A DNA stretch of 49,500 nt, from assembly GCA_900660155.1 (NCBI GenBank), contig CABFPE010000354.1, positions 539,460 through 588,959 of the forward strand, read 5' to 3'. The position numbers and the translations under genes were made by a program. The stretch is from Hofstenia miamia. Its lineage: Eukaryota; Xenacoelomorpha; Acoela; Hofsteniidae. This document shows positions 23,590-34,190 of the stretch, in pieces (the first letter of the stretch is position 1; the number at the start of each line of letters is the position of its first letter). The notes under the pieces are model-generated. The model searched no databases. It was not told where the DNA came from and saw only the letters and a list, made by a program, of their open reading frames with translations.

Positions 23590-24690
23590 AACTAGTGTAT
23601 ATCATGCCTCCCGTCCGAAAAATGAGAAAAAATTTTCAAATACAAAAACCCTTCAACGACAGTACACAAGTCTTTCCACCTCATTAAACTGCCATGCTCT
23701 GGACAAATACATTTAAGAGATCACACAGAATATACAACAGTATCCGTAAACACACCGGATGGGACCAGGTACTTTATTAATTTTCACTAAACATGTCTTA
23801 TCAAAATGCAAGAAACGTTATGCAATACCGTTACTCTACTGGAACAACAGACCGCAAAACCTCATTCAAGATATCGGGTATGAACTCAAAAAAGCTACAA
23901 AAACTTCAAAAAGTTGGCTAAAACGAACACGTTAAAAAATTTTGTCAAAACTGCTTTACAAAACCAATTGAAATCAACTGCTCATTTGAACTCAAACTTT
24001 CAAGAAACCCACAACAAGGTTTGTCAACATCGACAGTCTACAGTCTACCGAGCACTTTCAAAGGCAGTGATATGTAAGAAATGTGTGAAAATTGTATCAC
24101 TATTGACACACAAACAGAAAATAGAGCAGGTTAGCTTCTGTGAAACATGGTTGTTAGATGGATTTTTCAGTCCATGTTCCAGGTGCATAGAAACAACATT
24201 TCCCATTGATTTTTGACAGCCAAGACTCCTTCCAATCCATCTTAAAAATTTTCCAAAAAATAAATGATTTGGGGTGTTTTGAGCTATAAATGAAATTTTT
24301 GAAGGAGGTACTAATGTTTTAGAAGAGTTTATCCCATTAGCGTATCGGTGTTATCGAACTGGATAGGATATTTCAGCAAGAGGGGTCGATCTCCCATACT
24401 TCAAGACACCCAAAATTTCTTAAGAAAAAACAATCTGCAAATTTTGCATTGGCCTGCTAACCAACTCACCGCACCATTCAACTATACAAAATGTTTGGGG
24501 GATCATAAAGCACAATGTGGAAAAGAAAAATCCAAAAATATGCAAAAATTGAAGCAATATTTGCTGGAGGCCAATGAAAATATTACCTCGAGAATACAGA
24601 CGAATTTTATTGACTCAGTTAAGGATAGATTTTTAATTGCGTTCGCTCCGGAGGCAATGTCTAATTTCTTTTATATAAACTTATAGAAAA
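23590..24690 (+). pseudogene. Tc1-type transposase relic
   Basis: The N-terminal half (frame 23914-24216) shows STVYRALSKA, as in the second helix-turn-helix of Tc1 transposases, and LLTHKQKIEQ at the usual start of the catalytic core. The C-terminal half (24348-24686) shows RSPILQDTQNFL (where ILQQDN is usual), LQILHWPANQL, a second-frame NVWGIIK (where IENLWG is usual) and SVKDRF, all in Tc1/mariner order. Several frameshifts and substitutions remove most catalytic acids, so it is dead. Similarity before about 23900 is weak, and terminal repeats were not found. Confidence 0.75.
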
Positions 24691-26224
24691 TTTAATTCAA
24701 CATCAATAGATATTAATTTTGTTACTGTGCGTGTTTTTTGTTCCCATGAGCTTGAAAAATATATTTTTCATTTTTTTACCGGTCGTTCAATAAACTTGGT
24801 TTGTCTAAAAGAATCTAACAGCTTTTAGTCGAATCCTTAAAATGGAAATTTATGAATTAGTTTTAATGAAATAACCTCTGAATATTGAGGATCAATAGAC
24901 TCCTTATGGAACATTGTAATTATATTGAATATGTGAATGAAGTCGTTTTTGAAAAAGTTTTTCCAATCAACTACAAGTAAATTTTCGAAAACATGCCATT
25001 GATTTATGAGAAAATACGTTCTTCTCTTTGAGGGTAGTCGATTTCAACAATAATTTTTTAGAATACATTTCCATTAAGAAATGCTTTCCAAGATTTGTTT
25101 TTCAATTTTTTATTTTTGGGAATGTTGAAGCAAAATTGAAATGAGTATCAGGATTTGTTTTAATGCATTTTTTAACTAAGCTATTATCATGTACTGTTGC
25201 TTTTTTTTCATCTTTTGAACTTTTTTCTCAAATTAAAAAAGTTCAATGTATCACCTATATTTGTATTTTGTAACTTTTCACATATATTGGGGTTTTGAAA
25301 AGTGAAATACTCTTGTTTACTATGATATGAAAAACTAAAGAATAAGTTAAAATTATTTGAAGTGTTGCAAAAAACCAAAAAAATGTAAAGCATTAATATA
25401 TATTATGGAAATTACAAAACTTTATTGCTCAATCTTTATAATTAGGACTGAGCTATTAACGCCAGAATTTGGCCAGAGTTTCCTTCATTTTATTTTAGTT
25501 CGATTTTTGAAAGAAAACTCTAAAATTTTTGTTTTTATTTAATGACGTCACGAAATATGTTAACAATTTAGAAATTTTTGCAAAAATTGAATGTCTAACA
25601 AAATTTGAGGCTAAGAATGTTCGGAAGTAAACATATTTTTACCACAATATTCAATAACGGAAAAATGATTCACTTAAAACATTATTTGGGAGAGTAAACC
25701 CGGGGAACATAAATACAGTCCAAATAAAAAAGTCACTGGCTGATCAGAAATGGGGGAAAAATATACTGACGATCAAATTTTATTAATAGTTTCTGATCCA
25801 ATATAAAATTTGAATAGAACTAACTATGCAATTTTCCTCATTTTACAAATTTTCCTAAATTGCATGTTTTGTATTATCTTTATCTGTTATGTATGATATA
25901 TTAAGTATTAGAGAAAATAAATTTTTGAAAAATGTTGTATTATTAATTCACATAATTAAATATGTAACAAAATGTAACATCGAAGTGTTCTCTTTTGTTC
26001 TCGGCACTCAAGAGTTTAAAATGAAAGGCAAAAATTACAATTTGAGTGGGAATATGTTTTATATATAAAACAACATTTTTAATTTGAATAGGCAAAATTT
26101 TAAAATTGTTTGCAATATTTTTAATTTGATCGGAAAGATGTAGAATGGCCACCCTTTTATAATTAAAATTTTTGAAGTTTCTAATGCATTCACTCGGGAA
26201 AATACAAAAATCACGATAATGCCT
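24691..26224. other. No gene recognised
   Basis: AT-rich DNA with short overlapping frames on both strands (about 25208-25542 and 25943-26295). None has a domain signature. Confidence 0.5.
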
Positions 26225-26415
26225 AGTCTTATACAGTGTTTAATACGAAGACAGCAATCGAAAAACTGAAGTGGCAGTTCTTCCTCAGCCTCCATGTTCT
26301 CCTGATCTTGCCCCCAAAAACTGCCCTATCTTTTTGCTCTCTCTTCAATCAGGCTAATCAAATTCAATTCTGACGCTGAATTAAGACAATGGATTTAGCA
26401 ATGTTTTGAATACTC
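26225..26415 (+). pseudogene. Mariner transposase fragment
   Basis: The frame at about 26274-26355 reads AVLPQPPCSPDLAPKNCPIF followed by LLSLQ. This matches the conserved mariner block LPHPPYSPDLAPxDYxLF-xSL around the third catalytic Asp (the D of SPDLAP-xD; here the second acid is replaced by N). A neighbouring frame gives AELRQWI downstream, where the C-terminal helix begins. Only about 60 codons are recognisable. It differs from the Tc1 relic just upstream. Confidence 0.7.
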
Positions 26416-27019
26416 CATGTTTCATGTTACTATCTTATTATTAATGTTATTCATGGATGTGTAAGAGATGACCACATCAAACTATATCTAAAAACACAAT
26501 TTGTTTATCACCTTTAAACTGAGGTATGCTTCAGAACAGATTGATTATTAGTGTCTGCAGACATACCGAATGATGAAATATTGTGTTTCTTTAAGATATT
26601 TGATAATACCTATTTAACCAGAATAGTTAGTTTTTAACTTGTTTAGAATTTTGCTTACAAAATACATCAATTGTTTTGTGATATGCGTAAAATATGTAAT
26701 TTTAAGGTTTTAGTTGAACTTCTCACTAGGAGTGCTAGTAATTCATTTAAAGGCATTATGTTCATTGTCTATAACTTGCAGCAACGACTTATGAACATTC
26801 CAGTCAAGAAGACATTAAAAGCCTTGCAAATCAAAAATTTTTTAGGAAAAATATTTTGAAAACTATTAAATAATCCTAATATTTACAATTTATTTTTTTT
26901 GTTTGTGGTTTTCTGTTGAATGAACTTTTGAAGCTGTTATCCTCGAATTACTAGCTAATATTTATGTACATCTCTATTGTGGCAACATTCAAAATATTGG
27001 ATTATTTTAAATATTGTGT
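26416..27019. other. No gene recognised
   Basis: AT-rich DNA between the mariner fragment and the GPCR 3' end. A 62-codon frame at 26671-26859 (+) has no recognisable features. Confidence 0.45.
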
Positions 27020-27029
27020 TTTATTTATT
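27020..27029 (-). terminator. Candidate poly(A) signal for the GPCR gene
   Basis: Two overlapping AATAAA hexamers on the minus strand, about 140 bp beyond the GPCR stop codon. The position is sensible, but AATAAA is frequent in DNA this AT-rich. Confidence 0.35.
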
Positions 27030-27166
27030 TCCAGTACAATTCCCTCAGATTTATGCTTCTCGCTAAAATTAGCGATATCACGTACATATAGTAAACATAT
27101 TAAAAACATTAAATTCATTCACTTAAAGACTACAACACAACACAGAACACATACCCATGCAAGAAG

Positions 27167-28240
27167 TTATCTTGAAACTTTTACATTGCTAATTAAAGTA
27201 TGACTATTGTTCTTGTTGCTTCTATGGCAGAATATATCTTTTATTGCTCTTTGATATGCACTAGAGAATGCAATGTAAATAAACGGATTGATTGCAGAAT
27301 TTGCGAAGAACATTAACTGCGCAACTATCATGAACAAATTCGTAAATTCTTCATTGATGGGAGCCAAATAAAGGAAGTTGTTAAGTTGACGCGGAAGATT
27401 ACATATAAAAAATGTACTAACAAATGCAACAAGCATCTTGATGACATTCACTCGTGAGGCTCTCTGCTTCCGAGCTATCTTCTCAGAGTATGCAGAGTTC
27501 ATTTTCACTATCCTTGCACTTCTTAGCATTGATTTGATTATGAGTCCGTATGTGATTGAAAAGCAGATCATTGGCAGAATAAAGAACCCAATTACGACGA
27601 CGAAAGGAAACACGTTGCTAATTTGTTGAACGCAGTTGTTTTTGTTTGTTCCCGCTGCATACAAATAGTATAACGCGTAAAAGTACTTACAACCTGATAA
27701 ACTTGCAATCCATCCAAAAATTGCAGCAATTATCAGTGATGACTTAGTTAAGATAACTCGTCGCTTTAATGGGTATACTATGGCAATGAAGCGCTCGAAT
27801 GCGACTAAAGTCATAAATATAATTGAAGCACAACCTGTCACGTGCATTAAGCAGCCATAGATCTTGCAAATGATTTCTCCAAAGATCCAACTCTTCATTA
27901 CTATATCTACTGTTCTGGCAAGAATACAAAAGATACTGAATAACAGATCTGAAAATGTGAAGTTCGCCAATAGGAAGTTCGTATGCGAATGCAGCGAGCT
28001 GTCCAGGACGATTACGGTAAGAATTAAGAAATTTCCTAGAAATGCTCCTATGAAAATCAGAGAATAGCAAAGACAGAGAATGATTCGAACTTGTAAGCTT
28101 TCCATAAAAACATCAATAGGTGAACAAAAATCGTGATACTTGCGAAGTATTTCAATTGTTAATTCGGAATCTTGCAGCTGTGCTATTTCATAGCAAATGT
28201 TAAAACTTGAGTTTGAAAGTTCCATTGTAAATCCGAACAA
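27167..28240 (-). CDS. Class A peptide-type G-protein-coupled receptor, intact
   Basis: A plasma-membrane receptor, probably for a neuropeptide; the ligand is not predictable here. The single-exon 357-aa frame has seven hydrophobic segments. TM1 carries GN (N70), TM2 LANFTFSDLL (D98), TM3 starts at C125, which can pair with C203 in the second extracellular loop, and TM3 ends ERF (149-151) in place of DRY, then IAIVYPL. TM4 has W177, TM5 P223, and TM7 NPFIY (318-322). C338 is a possible palmitoylation site. In TM6 the usual CWxP reads CNLP (280-283), so the toggle tryptophan is Asn. The N-terminus has sequons at N10 and a choice of starts (M1 or M6). The third loop and the KMLVAFVSTFF segment resemble the galanin/NPFF/orexin-like peptide receptor group. 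It lies on the same strand as the MMP gene, about 1.4 kb beyond its stop. An unseen upstream non-coding exon is possible. Confidence 0.93.
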   Translation of the reverse strand: MFGFTMELSNSSFNICYEIAQLQDSELTIEILRKYHDFCSPIDVFMESLQVRIILCLCYSLIFIGAFLGNFLILTVIVLDSSLHSHTNFLLANFTFSDLLFSIFCILARTVDIVMKSWIFGEIICKIYGCLMHVTGCASIIFMTLVAFERFIAIVYPLKRRVILTKSSLIIAAIFGWIASLSGCKYFYALYYLYAAGTNKNNCVQQISNVFPFVVVIGFFILPMICFSITYGLIIKSMLRSARIVKMNSAYSEKIARKQRASRVNVIKMLVAFVSTFFICNLPRQLNNFLYLAPINEEFTNLFMIVAQLMFFANSAINPFIYIAFSSAYQRAIKDIFCHRSNKNNSHTLISNVKVSR

Positions 28241-29460
28241 TTTTTGATTTAATTAGTTGAAATGTGGAAATATCCAAAGACACTTGATTGGATACACAAA
28301 CAACCAATAATATTATTGAACAGTTTACAGTTATTTTAAGAGTGACTTTCAAACAGTTTTGTCCTAACAATTTTTATAGGTTAAATCCTAGGCTATTTTC
28401 CTTGCATAAAAAATGTAATGTACCAGAATGGGATCTCTTAACATATTTCAACACTGTTTTTAGAATAAAGATGTGTATTACATTTTAGCCAATATTGGGA
28501 AAACTTGAAAAGTAATCGTTTATATTTGTTAAATATCGATAGCTGTTAAGTGGTAGTAATTTCTAGGTTTAGTATACCAGTACACAGAAATAGAAATGAA
28601 GCAAAAATGGGACTATATTAAATCTGAATTTGCTAAGAATGCCAAAGCAATTTTCTATGATTCAACCCACCGACCAAGTTGAAGATACTGGTACTTGTAT
28701 ATTGACTCATTAAGCATTCATTAATTTATGTGTGTAAAATACGGTTTCTTCGTCACTTTTAATTCAATATTATCGGATTTTTCACAAAGCTGTCACACAT
28801 TAGATTTCACTGAAACGATGTCCACTGTTTGTCTGATTTAAAATAGCTTAATAAATTCTTGCAGGTATTTCTTGTTTATTTGTGCCAATATTGCAGATTG
28901 GAGGTGTTTGTTAATTCAAAAATAATATGAAGCATTGTAACGTATTTGAAAATTAAAGCACTTTTGCAAATTTCTAGAAATCTTAAAAAAGGATGTCTTT
29001 TTCAGGCGAAATTAAATTATACTACTGACAAAATGTAAGAAATTTTTTGCTTGAGAATTAAAAAAGAATTCAATTCGTACAAAATATTCTTCAGTGAGTA
29101 CATGCTACTGTATCAGGTTGCCAATAAATTATGCATTAGACTGGGTATTACAAAAAATTAATCATGCAAAAACATAATATTAATCATTATTCTGAACTTA
29201 GCCTATAGAACAACCCAGGTCAAAATATAATAAATTTTGGAAATAACTTTCACAAAAACGCTTGATAAACATAATTTTATCTACACGGGTACATAAGCTA
29301 TTTTGTTTTTATAGTTTTCATAAATCTACTTGCTCCATTATTTCAATGTAGAAGCTGGGCATCTTGTTTTCACAAGTGCCTATTTTAGTAACACATTATA
29401 CATTTTTTCAAATATAAATGTATTATTTCAGTCATCTCCTTTAAAATTTCTCACCACAAA
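28241..29460. other. Intergenic region between GPCR and MMP genes
   Basis: This should contain the GPCR promoter and the MMP 3' end. I see no further coding exons, and the AT richness makes TATA-like calls meaningless. Confidence 0.5.
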
Positions 29461-29466
29461 TTTATT
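29461..29466 (-). terminator. Candidate poly(A) signal for the MMP gene
   Basis: An AATAAA on the minus strand about 195 bp beyond the MMP stop at 29660. Plausible by position only. Confidence 0.3.
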
Positions 29467-29659
29467 ACTTGCAGTTTTTCATGTTATTGTCACTTGATAT
29501 ACATCAAAAAGCAAAAATGAAATTAAAAAAAATAAATGCTAAACGTTTTATACGAAAATACTAGAAGTATAAACATTTTCTTACACCAAGAAAAATAAAA
29601 CTAATAGAAATTTGTATAACTAGGTATTATAAGTAGGAAACAGGCAATTCAAGTAGGCT

Positions 29660-29947
29660 TCATGGCTCAACATCAGCATTTATTTCGCCCAAGCCTAATG
29701 AAGCTCTGCCTGCACTTCGACATTTGAACCACTCCTCAAGAAAATTTCCTGGATACACTGACTCCAATCCTGCAACATCACTCTTCAATTTCCAGTAGCG
29801 ATTGTCCTTGATGAGGTATGATATGCCGTTCCATGAAAATATTGTATCAATGTTAACTGGGAATCCCGGCCAATATTCAGTTATTAATCTTGGATAGCCT
29901 GGATCCATTTCTTCTTTATCTTCATTCCAGCGGTAGTATAAATTTCC
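29660..29947 (-). CDS. Matrix metalloproteinase, last exon (hemopexin blades 3-4, stop)
   Basis: The exon opens after TTTTAG at phase 0 with GNLYYRWNEDKE, completing blade 3, and continues DPGYPRLITEYWPGFP, then VNIDTIFSWNG, the blade-4 signature (xDxIFxW). It passes YWKLKS to WFKC, whose Cys should pair with the Cys of CPGG in blade 1, as in other hemopexin domains. A 19-residue tail ends at TGA (29660-29662). The tail is not hydrophobic, so no transmembrane or GPI anchor is predicted and the enzyme should be secreted. The exon is 288 nt, an exact number of codons. The preceding exon lies about 7.1 kb upstream, across a transposon-filled intron. Confidence 0.93.
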   Translation of the reverse strand, partial: GNLYYRWNEDKEEMDPGYPRLITEYWPGFPVNIDTIFSWNGISYLIKDNRYWKLKSDVAGLESVYPGNFLEEWFKCRSAGRASLGLGEINADVEP

Positions 29948-30150
29948 CTAAAATTGTCAAAATACATCTATCTAATATGAAAAAATTTAATTTATATACC
30001 ACATAAATTCATGCTTTGTATACTTAAAACAATTTAACAATGGTAAAGGATATGTATTTCTTATTTATTTATTTCATAGTAGTGATTACTTCACCCATTT
30101 CAATATATTGAGCTTTTACTAATATTTTAAAAATTCAATTGTTTTAACGT

Positions 30151-30151
<1 letters not shown>

Positions 30152-30189
<38 letters not shown>
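30152..30189. repeat. (TA)n microsatellite at a LINE junction
   Basis: A pure TA tract leading without spacer into LINE coding sequence at 30190. Confidence 0.95.
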
Positions 30190-30192
<3 letters not shown>

Positions 30193-30720
30193 ACTTAGAA
30201 GTTAATATATCTCATAATTTATCTTGGTCTTATCACATTTCTCGAAGAATTAAACATTCGAACGTGTCATTAATGCAATTACGAAGAAATTTACGTTCAA
30301 ATCTACCATCATCGACTAAATTCAAATTATTTACGTCAATTATCATACCAAGTTTTTCTATGCTTCTCTTATTTGGTATGTAAACTCCACAGATATAGAT
30401 AAACTTGAAAGATTTCATGAAAATGTTTACGATGGATTAGTAATCTAGAATATAAAAATGCTTTAATTTACTACAAGCTCTTATCAGTTTCATTATATCA
30501 TCAATTAAAGGATGTTTATTAATTAATCGACATAATCCATGGTAAATGTGATTTAATCAAAGTTTTAGATTATGTTTCATTGGAATATTAAAATAGTCGA
30601 AAATCTAAAAATGTACTATTTTTTATAAGGAAAACGAAAAAATGCTACTGATCAATAGTTCTTTAGTGAAATTAGCCGATTTGCTAACTACCAAATTCTG
30701 AAGTACAACTTTGAGTTCTT
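30190..30720 (+). pseudogene. LINE fragment, C-terminal region after the RT core
   Basis: The opening frame reads KDLEVNISHNLSWSYHI, matching the common KDLGVxISxNLxWxxH block just C-terminal to the LINE reverse-transcriptase core, followed by LMQLRRNL and KFKLFTSIIIPS. Shifting frames, similarity continues as DKLERFHEN, LIYYKLLP and RKTKKC to about 30700. The RT core itself is missing, and the 5' side starts exactly at the (TA)n tract. Frameshifts and stops make it inactive. It resembles the LINE at 33400-35903 more than the one at 3034. Confidence 0.75.
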
Positions 30721-30747
30721 TGAAAATCCAAGAATTAGTAATAAAGA

Positions 30748-31879
30748 AAGTATAAGATATTTTCACTGGTGAACGCATTGAACTAAAATGGTTGTGCTAT
30801 TCTCCAAATACTGGTTCCATTTACTATTTTGCTTGCAAGCTTTTAGGAAAAGTTCAAATAAATTTATTGAGGGGATTTAATCATTGGAAGCCTGGGCATG
30901 TATGATTATGATCGATCAGCACTTTAAAGCGATCGGGTGAAAGAATTGATGGTACACTTGTTCAACAGTACGAAGTGGAATGCCAGTATTGGCGCAAATG
31001 CAAAGTACTTCATCAAGTAGTCAGTGTTATTAGCTTTCATGTGAATCTGGTCTACCACTTCGTGGAGCCAATGAAGAAATAAATTAAATCCATAATGGTA
31101 ATTACTTAGTAATTCTTGAGCTTATATCTACATATGATCCATTTCTTGCTGAACATATACAAAAAACTGTTAATAAGGGTCATGGATATGCATCATATTT
31201 GTTTTCCACCATATGCAAAGAACTAATCACACTTATGGAGAAGAATAACAACATTGCATGAAATATAGTCAGTTAAATATTACTGCATTTCATGTGACTC
31301 AACACCAGATGCAGCACATGCTGATCAACTCACCATTGCATTTTGTTGTTTTTTCCAAATGGTCCCATTGAAAGGTTTGTAAAGTTTATTTCAACATAGG
31401 GACATTCAGGAGAAAACATTGCTGCAACAGTTTGAAAATTTTTGAGTGACAAGAACATTGATATTAAACATTTTCGATAGCAGAGTATGACAATGCAGCT
31501 AATTTGGCAAGCAAATACAATGGCATTCAAGCAATCATTAAACAACATTGCTCATATGCAGATTTTATACCATGTACAAACCATTCACTCAATCTAGTAG
31601 GGAAGTGTGCAGCTGATTGTTGCACTCCAGCAGTTAAATTTTTTTAATTAGTTCAGCGTATTTATGTGTTCTTTGTGGGATCATCCTATCGTTGGAGCAA
31701 ACTCATCGAAAAATTGAATCCATTGGGTTTGTCCAATTTAAAGCGATTGTCTGATACAAGATGGGCGGCTAGTTATGAAGCTATCGAAGCATTATCTATG
31801 GGATATGTCAAGGCCAACTGTAATATAATCACGGGCTGGGCATTTGCAGTAAGCATAAGAAAAAGTGAGGTGAGTATTA
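30748..31879 (+). pseudogene. DUF4371/ZMYM-like, hAT-type transposase relic
   Basis: Blocks appear in family order across several frames. ELKWLCYSPN and YYFACKLLG correspond to a TTF-type zinc finger, followed by GFNHWKPG. Next come NGNYLVILELI, YDPFLAEHIQK and KGHGYASYLFS (31100-31210), DSTPDAAHADQLTIAF (about 31300), GPIERFVKF (about 31363), SYDNAANLASKYNGIQ (about 31483), PCTNHSLNLVGK (about 31570) and LKRLSDTRWAASYEAIEAL (about 31738). Such proteins are hAT-type transposases or host proteins derived from them. Many frameshifts make this one inactive. Its 3' part is cut at 31880 by a MITE, and no clear continuation is seen past 32121. Confidence 0.85.
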
Positions 31880-32119
31880 TACAGGGTGGTGTGCATAAAG
31901 TCTGGATACAATAAAATTTCATAATTTCACCACTATCTAAATAAGTGAACTTCTTTCCGCATAAAGTACATTAAATTTATAAAATAAGCCTCAATAGCCA
32001 CTGAGAACTATAAGCTTAAATCTTTCTTGAAGAATGGATGCACAAAATATCCATAATTTTAAAGCCTACATTGAAAAATAGTTAATTTTCCTGTGTCCAG
32101 ACTTTACGAACACCCTGTA
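31880..32119. mobile_element. Tc1/mariner-type MITE, 240 bp, TA duplication
   Basis: The left end TACAGGGTGGTGTGCATAAA and the inverted right end TACAGGGTGTTCGTAAAG match along about 30 bp (both continue GTCTGGA-ACA) with a two-base length difference. The element is flanked by TA on both sides (31878-31879 and 32120-32121), the target duplication of Tc1/mariner elements. The interior is non-coding. It sits at the end of recognisable DUF4371-type sequence and is therefore younger than that relic. Confidence 0.85.
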
Positions 32120-32239
32120 TAATTAAATTTACGATATTTTTAAATCGTAGGAGGTCATATAATATCAGTATAAGGTTTGCAATTTAGCCTACCAACAAAT
32201 TATTCAGCGTGAATACAAAAGAAGAAAATGTAATAAGTT

Positions 32240-32830
32240 GTGAACAAAATATTTTACAAGTATGTCACATATATTGATAAAACTCAAACTCTTTGTGCTC
32301 GATTCTTCAATAACTCCATTCCAACACATTTGCTACTAGTTGCTTCATCGCAAAGCCTTTTTTGTAGGTCGTTGAAGAATATGTTGACGGAACAAGTTAC
32401 CAATTTCTTTAAAAATCGACAAATGATTTGAAAAATAACAGCAACTAACTAATTCATTTGATATTATTCCAAGCAAAGTGAGCTCAGTACTTTGTTGAAG
32501 CGATTTGGGATATTTGCTAATGAAATCGTTTTGATTTGTAGCAAGAATTTTAAAAACATAACTAGCTAAACGACAAAAGCTAACTGATGGCTTTGTAAGT
32601 TGTCCTCTGTTGACCAAATCAAAATATTCACTAAATTCTTTGGTGTCAACAGAAAATCCAACTCAGTCTGTTAAATTCAGTAGATCATCCTCCGTAGTGT
32701 ACAATTCTGATTGCTTAATCAGCTCGTCCGAAGGGCTCACTAGAACATCTGAAATATTATCCCCATCATGATTTTTAAGAAAGGACCGCAGCTTAATCAG
32801 TTTCTCGGAATCACAAATTTGACAAAAGAA
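32240..32830 (-). pseudogene. Unclassified transposase-like relic, minus strand
   Basis: Reading right to left, one frame gives FFCQICDSEKLIKLRSFL, then DDLLNLTD, a stop, then EYFDLVNRGQLTKPS and SFCRLASYVFKIL (about 32620-32550). A Cys-x-x-Cys followed some 60 residues later by an LVNRGxLxxPS block is something I associate with the C-terminal parts of several DNA-transposon proteins. I cannot name the superfamily. It has at least one stop and probable frameshifts and lies opposite to the neighbouring relics. Confidence 0.4.
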
Positions 32831-33059
32831 ATTGTTTTGTTATTGTTATTTATGCATACTGTTTACAAAAATGAATCATATTCTTTCTGATAAATCAAAA
32901 TTCATTGAATATAGAAGTAAATCAAGAACCAAAATCCATTTAAATATTTTGAAAATCTATCTAGTTCGGATCTTCGCAATCTCAAAAGTCTAAACCAGAT
33001 TAATGAAAAACAATATAAAATCCTTAAATGTCATGGATCACAATCCACATGTGTCTTTA

Positions 33060-33240
33060 GTCGTCTGTAATCCACAAATATAGCTGCGATAAATGTAATA
33101 TTTCATAAATTGGACAAACCTCAAGACATTTGGGAATACGCATTAATGAACATCTAAAAGCCTATAATATGCAACTAAATTTATACTTCAAAATCAATAT
33201 AAAGCCAAAGAAGGAAATTTTAAAGTAATAGTTCAACATG
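33060..33240 (+). pseudogene. GIY-YIG endonuclease fragment, Penelope-like element
   Basis: The frame reads HKYSCDKCNIS, a stop, IGQTSRHLGIRINEHLKAY. This fits the GIY-YIG domain of Penelope-like retroelements: a CxxC pair ahead of YIG, then TxRxLxxRIxEH with the catalytic Arg and Glu. The Tyr codon of YIG has become TAA. No reverse transcriptase is recognisable next to it, so only the C-terminal domain survives. Other GIY-YIG proteins are possible but less likely in this setting. Confidence 0.62.
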
Positions 33241-33399
33241 GAAATTTAATAGTAATTAAGGTGGACCTTAAAATACAGCAATGAGAACAACTATATGATA
33301 GAAACCAGCTACATTTTTTCTCTGGATCAATTTTTTCTTGAATATATTGTCTAAGGAATTCCTTTAACATTTTTTAATTTGATGACTTGTTTGATCTAA

Positions 33400-34190
33400 T
33401 TCAATATCGCTGTTCATAATTATATAATTTCCTAAGTGAATATTTCTATCGAAGAAATTAAAAAATTCCTTTTAGATCTTTAAAATTGAAATATTCTTTT
33501 GCACTTAAATCTGGTATTGATGACATTGTTGTTGTACCTAATATATTTAAGAATGCTAATGTCATATTTGTTTGTTAGAAGGTAAAAATATTGTCGATAA
33601 TTTGAAAGTGAATGGCTATGGGAAATATATCATCATTAGCTAAGTTTGGGTAAATAACTCTCGTATTTTGTAAAATCCATCTTAGTTATTTTTTTTGAAA
33701 ACATTCAAGCAATAAAAATTGATTTCATGAAAACCACTAACATTGAAAGGCATAAGTTATAATTGATAATATGTTTTTCAATATTCTAATCTTTATATAA
33801 GATGGTGTCGACCAAGGCACATTTTTTTAAAATAAAATAAAATTCTTACAGATTTACTCATTATGTATTCCACATAATTATCCTACCTTAGATTGTATGA
33901 TATATTCAAACCAAGATCTAATACAGTATTTGCAAACAATATTGGAGAATCCTTCATATAGAAATTGGAGATTTGTATCTATATTTAAAGATTTTCTAAT
34001 GCAGATTACTTTTTATTTATTAACATTAAAGTTGATTTCATTTGTATTATTCCAAATAATAACCACAATAATTTTATTTAAATAAGTTCATGAAAGATTA
34101 ATAGTAGTTAATAATTTTGTATAACCTGCGTATAGCCAACAATCACAATAACAACATTCTGGTAAATCATTAATAAATATTAGAAATAAT
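33400..34190 (-). pseudogene. LINE relic, 3' half (after nested insertion)
   Basis: Minus-strand continuation of the LINE at 35655-35903. It starts with LIFINDLPE just inside the hAT junction, then WLYAGYTKLLTTI, in which the catalytic YADD has become YAGY. Further on are INFNVNK, DLGLNISYNL, FKKNVPWSTPSYIKIR, LLECFQKK and LRWIL, all in standard LINE order to about 33450. Several stops and frameshifts are present. Confidence 0.8.

Noticed and set aside
27744..28070. 108-codon minus-strand frame inside the GPCR gene
   Set aside because: A shadow frame of an intact receptor gene in another phase, with no independent features.
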